NCBI RefSeq assembly: GCF_030269925.1
Contig: NC_085118.1
Span: forward strand, 17,667,001-17,731,000
Source: Bombyx mori
Taxonomy: Eukaryota > Arthropoda > Insecta > Lepidoptera > Bombycidae
Direction of reading: 5' to 3'
DNA: 64,000 bases
Every line of letters starts with the position of its first letter. Positions within the stretch are counted from its first letter, which is position 1. A program made the position numbers and the translations under genes. Below the pieces are notes generated by a model that was given only the letters and a program-made list of their open reading frames with translations, was not told the DNA's origin and searched no databases. Positions 48,305 to 57,442 of the stretch are shown here, piece by piece.

Positions 48305-51300
48305 GGTTGCGTCCACCGCTTCCTCCAGTGCAATTTGAACCACTCCGCCAGGGCACAGGATCTCCTCGTCCACACGCCGCGGAGCCGTACTTCGTCCCCA
48401 CCGACCAGGACTGCTGGATGGGGGACGTCGACGGCTCCGTGGCCATCGTACTAAGACAGTCCGCGGCGTTACCCCCCTTGGATATGGTGGCCAGGGGACC
48501 CGGGTACGTCGCGGCTAGGATCGACGGGACCGTCGTGATCGGGGCGTACTTTTCTCCGAACAGGAGCCTCGCCGAATTCGAGCGGTTTCTGGGCGGGCTC
48601 GAGGCGCTTTTACACCGCCTCGGGTCCCGCCCTGTCATCGTCGCGGGGGACCTCAACGCCAAGTGTACGGCTTGGGGTTCCCCCCGCACGGATTCGCGAG
48701 GCGGGGCCCTTTCGGAGTGGGCGATCGCGACCGGCCTCTGTCTCCTAAACAGAGGCACGGTCGCGACTTGCGTGCGGTGGAACGGGCAATCTCACGTGGA
48801 CGTGACGTTCGCGTCCCCGTCCGCCGTGCGCCGCACCCGCGGCTGGCGCGTACTCGAGGGGGCGGAGACGCTCTCGGACCACAGATACGTCCGATTCGAG
48901 CTCTCCGCCTCCTCCTTGTCGTCGTCGTCAGCCGTGGGCGCCCGCGGCGAGGAGGAGCTCCCGCAAGGTGCGCCTCGTTCGTTCCCCAGGTGGGCCTTGA
49001 AACGGATGAACAAGGAGTTGCTGATGGAGGCGGCCGCTGTTGCTGCGTGGGCGCCAAAACCCGCGCGGCTCGCGGACGTGGATGCGGAGGTCGACTGGTT
49101 CCGGGGCACCATGGCAAACATTTGTGATGCCGCCATGCCCCGGGTCGGCCCCCGAGCACCACGTGGGGGTGCGTTCTGGTGGTCGCCCGAGATCGCAAGA
49201 CTCCGCGAGGAGTGCGTGAGGGCGCGCCGCCGGAGCGCACGCCACCGCCGCCGCCGTCATCGCGACGCTGCGTTCGCGGAGACGGCGGCCCAGCTGCACG
49301 CTGACTGTCGTCAAAAGCAGACGGCGCTGCAGCTGGCCATCGGCGAGGCCAAGAAGCAGAGCATGAAGACTCTCCTGGAGTCGCTCGACGAAGATCCCTG
49401 GGGGCGCCCATACAAGATGGTTCGCAGGAAACTGCAGCCGTGGGCGCTCCCGGTGACCGAGCGGCTCCAGCCTCGGCAGCTGCGGGAGATAGTTTCCGCG
49501 CTTTTCCCGCCGGCAGCGGGGGGGGACTTTGAGCCCCCCCAGATGGACGCCACGTGGGGCACGCCACCGCGTCGCCCCAGCGTTCCCGCTGCCGAGGAGC
49601 CCCCTCCCCCTATCACGGGGGCGGAGATCCATGCGGCCGTGTCCAGAATGAGAGCGAAGGACGCGGCCCCCGGCCCTGACGGCGTTCACGGCCGGGTCTG
49701 GAGCTTGGCCTTCGAGGCCCTAGGGGACCGGCTCGGGGGGCTTTTCGAAGCGTGCCTCGAGTCGGGACGGTTCCCGTCGAAATGGAAGACGGGCAGACTG
49801 GTCCTTCTGCGGAAGGACGGGCGCCCCGCGGACTCACCCGCGGGCTATCGCCCCATCGTGTTGCTGGACGAAGCGGGCAAGATGCTCGAGAGGATCGTCG
49901 CGGCCCGCATCGTCCGGCACCTGACCGAGACGGGTCCCGATCTTTCGGCGGAGCAGTACGGCTTCAGAGAGGGCCGCTCGACTATCGACGCGATTCTGCG
50001 CGTGAGGGCCCTCTCCGACGAAGCCGTATCCCGGGGCGGGGTGGCGATGGCGTTATCCTTAGATGTAAGGAACGCCTTCAACACCCTGCCCTGGTCGGTG
50101 ATCGCGGGGGCGCTGGAGTATCACGGCGTCCCCGCATACCTCCGCCGACTGATCGGCTCCTACCTCGAGGGCAGGTCGATCCAGTGCATCGGACACGGTG
50201 GGGCGATGTACCGCTTCCCCGTCGAGCGCGGTGTTCCGCAGGGGTCCGTCCTGGGCCCCCTGCTGTGGAACATCGGCTACGACTGGGTCCTGCGGGGCGT
50301 CATTCGGGGACCCCTCCCCGGGCTGAGCGTAATCTGTTACGCCGACGACACGTTGGTCGTGGCTCCGGGGAGGGACTACCGGGAGTCTGCCCGTCTGGCG
50401 TGCGCAGGCGTGGCACACGTCGTCACAAGGATCCGACGGCTGGGACTCGAGGTGGCGCTCGACAAAACCCAGGCCCTGATGTTTCACGGGCCGGGACGAG
50501 CGCCGCCTCTGGGTGCCCACCTCGTGATCGGAGGCGTCCGCGTCGGGGTCGGGGTGACCGGTCTTCGGTACCTCGGCCTCGAACTGGATGGTCGGTGGAA
50601 CTTCCGCGCTCACTTTGAGAAGTTGGGCCCTCGACTGATGGCGACGGCCGGCTCTCTGAGCCGGCTGCTTCCAAACGTCGGGGGTCCCGATCAGGTGGCG
50701 CGCCGCCTCTACATGGGGGTGGTGCGGTCGATGGCACTATACGGGGCTCCCGTATGGTGCCGCGCCCTGACCCGCAAGAACGTCGCGGCTCTGCGACGTC
50801 CGCAGCGTGCGATCGCGGTCAGGGCGATCCGAGGATACCGCACCGTCTCCTTCGAGGCGGCGTGCTTGCTCGCCGGGGCGCCACCCTGGGACCTGGAGGC
50901 GGAGGCGCTCGCTGCCGATTACAGGTGGCGTAGCGACCTCCGCTCTAGGGGGGAAGGGCGCCCCGGCGAAGGTGTAGTTCGAGCGCGGAGGCTCCACTCT
51001 CGGCGGTCCGTGCTGGAGGCGTGGTCTCGCCGCTTGGCGGACCCGTCGGCCGGCCTCCGAACCGTCGAGGCGGTCCGCCCGGTTCTCGCGGACTGGGTGG
51101 GCCGCGACCGCGGATGCCTCACCTTCCGGCTAACGCAGATGCTTACCGGCCATGGTTGTTTCGGCCGGTACTTGCACAAGATAGCCGGAAGGGAACCGAC
51201 GGCGCAGTGCCACCACTGCGCGGACCGCGACGAGGAAGACACAGCGGAACACACGCTGGCGCGTTGCTCTGGATTCGACGAGCAACGCGCCGCCCTCGTC

Positions 51301-51519
51301 GCGGTCATTGGAGAGGACCTCTCGCTGCCGCGCGTCGTGGCTACGATGCTCGGCAGCGACGCGTCCTGGAAGGCGATGCTCGACTTCTGCGAGTCCACCA
51401 TATCGCAGAAGGAGGCGGCGGAGCGAGAGAGGGAGAGCTCTTCCCTTTCCGCACCGATCCGTCGCCGTCGAGCCGGGGGCCGGAGGCGGGAATACGCCCG
51501 TACGTCCCGGCCCCTGTAG
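48302..51519 (+). pseudogene. SART ORF2, frameshifted by a 31-nt deletion
   Basis: Compared with SART 6, 31 nt are missing after 48375 (59913-59943 in SART 6), removing codons between the LLVH block and the AEPYF glutamate block. The frame from the UAAUG start ends at 48454; the downstream frame is open from 48307 to 51519 but lacks the correct N-terminus. Downstream motifs are intact: VAGDLNAKCTAWGSP, SDHRYVRF, LSLDVRNAFNTLPW, VICYADDTLVV, LTGHGCFGRYLH and the finger CHHCADRDEEDTAEHTLARC. So the RT is well preserved but the endonuclease Asn and Glu blocks are in different frames. Loss is recent, since the rest has no stops. Confidence 0.88.
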
Positions 51520-52033
51520 GTGGCGGCCTCCCCCCGGTGAAGGTCAAGGGGCGACCTGAGGGGGTGAGGCCGCGCGGCGCGCTACCAGCACTCTAGCGCG
51601 CTGCCGTGGAGTGAATAGAGCGACCGGTCGACGGTGTATCGCGTCCCGACCCGGCAGGCTGGTTCTGGTCCAGCGGGGTATTCCGGGACACCAGCGGCAC
51701 CGTCTGGGCGGCCCGACGGGCTGCCGTACCGAGACGGCCGACGTTTCAGAGCCTTCGATTCGCCTCGAAGGCTCCGTCGGCTGGGCGTCCTTGGGGTGAG
51801 CCGCGCCGTCTGGTTGTAGTGTTGACCGCGGTAGCCCCCCTACCTCATCCGGGTTCTGACCTCGGAGGGGATCGGACGTCGGGTGTAAGAGTGCAGAGGA
51901 GTCGTTTAGTGGGTGGGCTCTAAAATCCTTGGGCCCGCGGTCTGCTCACAACACCATGCAGATCGTTGAGTCTCACATACCCCGCGCGCCCCTTTTGCGC
52001 GGGGACCTCGTAGGAGGTTCGGCCCTCTACCCG

Positions 52034-52081
<48 letters not shown>

Positions 52082-52083
<2 letters not shown>

Positions 52084-53941
52084 TCGATCCAGTGCATCGG
52101 ACACGGTGGGGCGATGTACCGCTTCCCCGTCGAGCGCGGTGTTCCGCAGGGGTCCGTCCTGGGCCCCCTGCTGTGGAACATCGGCTACGACTGGGTCCTG
52201 CGGGGCGTCATTCGGGGACCCCTCCCCGGGCTCAGCGTAATTTGTTACGCTGACGACACGTTGGTCGTGGCTCCGGGGAGGGACTACCGGGAGTCTGCCC
52301 GTCTGGCGTGCGCAGGCGTGGCACACGTCGTCACTAGGATCCGACGGTTGGGGCTCGAGGTGGCGCTCGACAAAACCCAGGCCCTGCTCTTTCACGGGCC
52401 GGGACGAGCGCCGCCTGTGGGTGCCCACCTCGTGATCGGAGGCGTCTGCGTCGGGGTCGGGGTGACCGGTCTTCGGTACCTCGGCCTCGAACTGGACGGT
52501 CGGTGGAACTTCCGCGCTCACTTTGAGAAGTTGGGCCCTCGGCTGATGGCAACGGCCGGCTCTTTGAGCCGGCTCCTTCCAAACGTCGGGGGTCCCGATC
52601 AGGTGGCGCGCCGCCTCTACATGGGGGTGGTGCGGTCGATGGCACTATACGGCGCTCCCGTATGGTGCCACGCCCTGACCCGCGAGAACGTCGCCGCGCT
52701 GCGACGTCCGCAGCGCGCGATCGCGGTCAGGGCGATTAGAGGATACCGCACCGTCTCCTTCGAGGCGGCGTGCTTGCTCGCCGGGGCGCCACCCTGGGAC
52801 CTGGAGGCGGAGGCGCTCGCTGCCGATTACAGGTGGCGTAGCGACCTCCGCTCTAGGGGGGAAGGGCGCCCCGGCGAAGGAGTAGTTCGAGCGCGGAGGC
52901 TCCAATCTCGGCGGTCCGTGCTGGAGGCGTGGTCTCGCCGCTTGGCGGACCCGTCGGCCGGCCTCCGTACCGTCGAGGCGGTCCGTCCGGTCCTCGCGGA
53001 CTGGGTGGGCCGCGACCGCGGATGCCTCACCTTCCGGCTAACGCAGATGCTTACCGGCCATGGTTGTTTCGGCCGGTACTTGCACAAGATAGCCGGAAGG
53101 GAACCGACGGCGCAGTGCCACCACTGCGCGGACCGCGACGAGGAAGACACAGCGGAACACACGCTGGCGCGTTGCTCTGGATTCGACGAGCAACGCGCCG
53201 CCCTCGTCGCGGTCATTGGAGAGGACCTCTCGCTGCCGCGCGTCGTGGCTACGATGCTCGGCAGCGACGCGTCCTGGAAGGCGATGCTCGACTTCTGCGA
53301 GTCCACCATATCGCAGAAGGAGGCGGCGGAGCGAGAGAGGGAGAGCTCTTCCCTTTCCGCACCGATCCGTCGCCGTCGAGCCGGGGGCCGGAGGCGGGAA
53401 TACGCCCGTACGTCCCGGCCCCTGTAGGTGGTGGCCTCCCCCCGGTGAAGGTCAAGGGGCGACCTGAGGGGGTGAGGCCGCGCGGCGCACTACCAGCACT
53501 CTAGCGCGCTGCCGTGGAGTGAATAGAGCGACCGGTCGACGGTGTATCGCGTCCCGACCCGGCAGGCTGGTTCTGGTCCAGCGGGGTATTCCGGGACACC
53601 AGCGGCACCGTCTGGGCGGCCCGACGGGCTGCCGTACCGAGACGGCCGACGTTTCAGAGCCTTCGATTCGCCTCGAAGGCTCCGTCGGCTGGGCGTCCTT
53701 GGGGTGAGCCGCGCCGTCTGGTTGTAGTGTTGACCGCGGTAGCCCCCCTACCTCATCCGGGTTCTGACCTCGGAGGGGATCGGACGTCGGGTGTAAGAGT
53801 GCAGGGGAGTCGTTTAGTGGGTGGGTCCTAAAATCCTTGGGCCCGCGGTCTGCTCACAACACCATGCAGATCGTTGAGTCTCACATACCCCGCGCGCCCC
53901 TTTTGCGCGGGGACCTCGTAGGAGGTTCGGCCCTCTACCCG

Positions 53942-53975
<34 letters not shown>
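52082..53975 (+). mobile_element. SART element 4: 5'-truncated
   Basis: Starts inside the ORF2 RT domain (RSIQCIGHGG codons) directly after the poly(A) of SART 3, with only GGT shared between a telomere unit and the element. 3' UTR 53428-53941, poly(A) 53942-53975, then GGTTT. Differs from SART 3 at diagnostic sites shared with SART 5. Confidence 0.88.
52084..53427 (+). pseudogene. SART ORF2 fragment (RT catalytic box to C-terminus)
   Basis: 447 codons in frame from the truncation, stop at 53427. Contains GVPQGSVLGPLLWN, VICYADDTLVV, the thumb region and the terminal finger CHHCADRDEEDTAEHTLARC. Lacks endonuclease and the first RT blocks. Near-identical to SART 5 over the same interval. Confidence 0.85.
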
Positions 53976-53977
<2 letters not shown>

Positions 53978-53980
53978 TTT
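53976..53980. repeat. Single telomere-derived unit GGTTT
   Basis: Only five bases separate the poly(A) of SART 4 from the 5' terminus of SART 5 (CCCGAGGGAC). One repeat unit, or part of it, remains. Confidence 0.8.
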
Positions 53981-56599
53981 CCCGAGGGACTCCCGGTGAC
54001 CGAGCGGCTCCAGCCTCGGCAGCTGCGGGAAATAGTTTCTGCGCTTTTCCCGCCGGCAGCGGGGGGGGACTTTGAGCCCCCCCAGATGGACGCCACGTGG
54101 GGCACGCCTCCGCGTCGCCCCAGCGTTCCCGCTGCCGAGGAGCCCCCTCCCCCTATCACGGGGGCGGAGATCCATGCGGCCGTGTCCAAAATGAGAGCGA
54201 AGGACACGGCCCCCGGCCCTGACGGCGTTCACGGCCGGGTCTGGAGCTTGGCCTTCGAGGCCCTAGGGGACCGGCTCGGGGGGCTTTTCGAAGCGTGCCT
54301 CGAGTCGGGACGGTTCCCGTCGAAATGGAAGACGGGCAGACTGGTCCTTCTGCGGAAGGACGGGCGCCCCGCGGACTCACCCGCGGGCTATCGCCCCATC
54401 GTGTTGCTGGACGAAGCGGGCAAGATGCTCGAGAGGATCGTCGCGGCCCGCATCGTCCGGCACCTGACCGAGACGGGTCCCGATCTTTCGGCGGAGCAGT
54501 ACGGCTTCAGAGAGGGCCGCTCGACTATCGACGCAATTCTGCGCGTGCGGGCCCTCTCCGATGAAGCCGTATCCCGGGGCGGGGTGGCGATGGCGTTATC
54601 CTTAGATGTAAGGAACGCCTTCAACACCCTGCCCTGGTCGGTGATCGCGGGGGCGCTGGAGTATCACGGCGTCCCCGCATACCTCCGCCGACTGATCGGC
54701 TCCTATCTCGAGGGCAGGTCGATCCAGTGCATCGGACACGGTGGGGCGATGTACCGCTTCCCCGTCGAGCGCGGTGTTCCGCAGGGGTCCGTCCTGGGCC
54801 CCCTGCTGTGGAACATCGGCTACGACTGGGTCCTGCGGGGCGTCATTCGGGGACCCCTCCCCGGGCTGAGCGTAATCTGTTACGCCGACGACACGTTGGT
54901 CGTGGCTCCGGGGAGGGACTACCGGGAGTCTGCCCGTCTGGCGTGCGCAGGCGTGGCACACGTCGTCACTAGGATCCGACGGTTGGGGCTCGAGGTGGCG
55001 CTCGACAAAACCCAGGCCCTGATGTTTCACGGGCCGGGACGAGCGCCGCCTGTGGGTGCCCACCTCGTGATCGGAGGCGTCCGCGTCGGGGTCGGGGTGA
55101 CCGGTCTTCGGTATCTCGGCCTCGAACTGGACGGTCGGTGGAACTTCCGCGCTCACTTTGAGAAGTTGGGCCCTCGGCTGATGGCAACGGCCGGCTCTTT
55201 GAGCCGGCTCCTTCCAAACGTCGGGGGTCCCGATCAGGTGGCGCGCCGCCTCTACATGGGGGTGGTGCGGTCGATGGCACTATACGGCGCGCCCGTATGG
55301 TGCCACGCCCTGACCCGCCAGAACGTCGCCGCGCTGCGACGTCCGCAGCGCGCGATCGCGGTCAGGGCGATCCGAGGATACCGCACCGTCTCCTTCGAGG
55401 CGGCGTGCTTGCTCGCCGGGGCGCCACCCTGGGACCTGGAGGCGGAGGCGCTCGCTGCCGATTACCGGTGGCGTAGCGACCTCCGCTCTAGGGGGGAAGG
55501 GCGCCCCGGCGAAGGAGTAGTTCGAGCGCGGAGGCTCCAATCTCGGCGGTCCGTGCTGGAGGCGTGGTCTCGCCGCTTGGCGGACCCGTCGGCCGGCCTC
55601 CGAACCGTCGAGGCGGTCCGCCCGGTTCTCGCGGACTGGGTGGGCCGCGACCGCGGATGCCTCACCTTCCGGCTAACGCAGATGCTTACCGGCCATGGTT
55701 GTTTCGGCCGGTACTTACACAAGATAGCCGGAAGGGAACCGACGGCGCAGTGCCACCACTGCGCGGACCGCGACGAGGAAGACACAGCGGAACACACGCT
55801 GGCGCGTTGCTCTGGATTCGACGAGCAACGCGCCGCCCTCGTCGCGGTCATTGGAGAGGACCTCTCGCTGCCGCGCGTCGTGGCTACGATGCTCGGCAGC
55901 GACGCGTCCTGGAAGGCGATGCTCGACTTCTGCGAGTCCACCATATCGCAGAAGGAGGCGGCGGAGCGAGAGAGGGAGAGCTCTTCCCTTTCCGCACCGA
56001 TCCGTCGCCGTCGAGCCGGGGGCCGGAGGCGGGAATACGCCCGTACGTCCCGGCCCCTGTAGGTGGCGGCCTCCCCCCGGTGAAGGTCAAGGGGCGACCT
56101 GAGGGGGTGAGGCCGCGCGGCGCGCTACCAGCACTCTAGCGCGCTGCCGTGGAGTGATTAGAGCGACCGGTCGACGGTGTATCGCGTCCCGACCCGGCAG
56201 GCTGGTTCTGGTCCAGCGGGGTATTCCGGGACACCAGCGGCACCGTCTGGGCGGCCCGACGGGCTGCCGTACCGAGACGGCCGACGTTTCAGAGCCTTCG
56301 ATTCGCCTCGAAGGCTCCGTCGGCTGGGCGTCCTTGGGGTGAGCCGCGCCGTCTGGTTGTAGTGTTGACCGCGGTAGCCCCCCTACCTCATCCGGGTTCT
56401 GACCTCGGAGGGGATCGGACGTCGGGTGTAAGAGTGCAGAGGAGTCGTTTAGTGGGTGGGCTCTAAAATCCTTGGGCCCGCGGTCTGCTCACAACACCAT
56501 GCAGATCGTTGAGTCTCACATACCCCGCGCGCCCCTTTTGCGCGGGGACCTCGTAGGAGGTTCGGCCCTCTACCCGAAAAAAAAAAAAAAAAAAAAAAA
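53981..56599 (+). mobile_element. SART element 5: 5' tip joined to mid-ORF2
   Basis: The first 10 nt (CCCGAGGGAC, 53981-53990) are the normal 5' terminus of a SART. The next bases are ORF2 codons LPVTERL, which in SART 6 lie at 61014, so about 4.4 kb of 5' UTR, ORF1 and endonuclease sequence is missing internally. 3' UTR 56063-56576, poly(A) 56577-56599, then GGTTT. It is an internally deleted rather than simply 5'-truncated copy. Confidence 0.85.
53990..56062 (+). pseudogene. SART ORF2 fragment: complete RT domain, no endonuclease
   Basis: 690 codons in frame from the deletion junction. Contains all RT blocks (APGPDGVHG, LSLDVRNAFNTLPW, GVPQGSVLGPLLWN, VICYADDTLVV), the thumb and the terminal finger. 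By chance the frame is open upstream through the poly(A) of SART 4, but those Lys codons are not part of the gene. Could produce an RT without endonuclease only if transcribed from another promoter. Confidence 0.85.
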
Positions 56600-56604
56600 G
56601 GTTT
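56600..56604. repeat. Single telomere-derived unit GGTTT
   Basis: Five bases between the poly(A) of SART 5 and the 5' end of SART 6 (CCCGAGGGACCTGGGCGG). Same junction sequence as at 53976-53980. Confidence 0.8.
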
Positions 56605-56754
56605 CCCGAGGGACCTGGGCGGGCCCCCCGGCGCGCACTCTGCGTGGCCGGGGGCTCCGTCTGTGGGGGAGTTTTGCTGGACTTCCACCGGGCGCGTCCG
56701 TAGGTGGCGGATAACGGGATCCTCTGGGAACAGTCCCACTCCCAGGGGTATCGT

Positions 56755-56851
56755 CCGATCTTTTTCGTTGCAAGGATTCTTAGGTGTTAGGGAGGTAGGT
56801 TAGGTGTAGGTGTAGGGTAGCCTAGTTAGGCTTTGCAACGAAAGAGATCGG
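56755..56851 (+). other. Hairpin with telomere-like loop in 5' UTR
   Basis: Same structure as in SART 3: arms 56755-56773 and 56833-56851, 19 bp with one mismatch, and a loop with a GGTTAGGTGTAGGTGTAGG string. Conservation between two elements of which one has a diverged ORF1 suggests either recent common origin or a constrained element. Confidence 0.8.
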
Positions 56852-57442
56852 ATGACGCGGACCAAAACCAGCAGGGGGAGTTGCGGGCTCTCCACGCCCT
56901 TCACTCGCTGAAGGGTGTTCCTCCTGGAGACGCTCGGGCTCCCTCTCTTGTCCCCTTTCTTCCCCCTTTTTGTTTTTCGGGTCACGTCCGACCCGTTTCG
57001 GACGTAGCCCATGGGTGACGGTGGGCCACTTTTGGTCTGCCTTTTGATGGAGTAGTGAGCCGGCGTTGCTTATGCATCTTCCGGCCGCTGGTCGCCATGT
57101 CCCCGGCTTCGGCTACAGGGGCACGCCCTCCAGAGGGGGGCACCGGTATACCGGCGTGGCTTCGTCGTTGTTGCTCTTTTGAGCGTCGGGCGGTGGTCTG
57201 TCGTGTTGCTCGTTGCACTCGGCGGGCCGCCGGCCAACCCGTAATCCTCACCGCGTGGGGGACGGGGGCCGCTGCCGCGAGGCACGGGGCCGCGAGGACG
57301 TAAACCTCTTTAAAAAATGCCCCAATCCTAAGCTCTGGTGCCCGGCGATGGGATGAATGGCTGGAGGGAGTCCAGTCCCGAGGGTACCAACCAGACCCCA
57401 GGGGACCGACCCCTGGTTAATAAAAAAGGAAAACAATGAAAT

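Larger units (their letters stand above)
45047..52081 (+). mobile_element. SART element 3: full-length, ORF2 broken
   Basis: 7.0 kb member of the second SART subfamily: 5' UTR 45047-45890, ORF1 45891-48302, ORF2 48302-51519 with a 31-nt deletion, 3' UTR 51520-52033, and a 48-nt poly(A) (52034-52081). It joins SART 4 with no full telomere repeat. Nearly identical in sequence to SART 6 apart from the ORF1 region and ORF2 point changes. Confidence 0.88.

Noticed and set aside
53837..56062. A 741-codon frame that runs through a poly(A) tail into SART ORF2
   Set aside because: The first about 50 codons are the 3' UTR of SART 4 and its poly(A) read as lysines; the real coding remnant starts at the junction at 53990. 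The fusion is an accident of frame.
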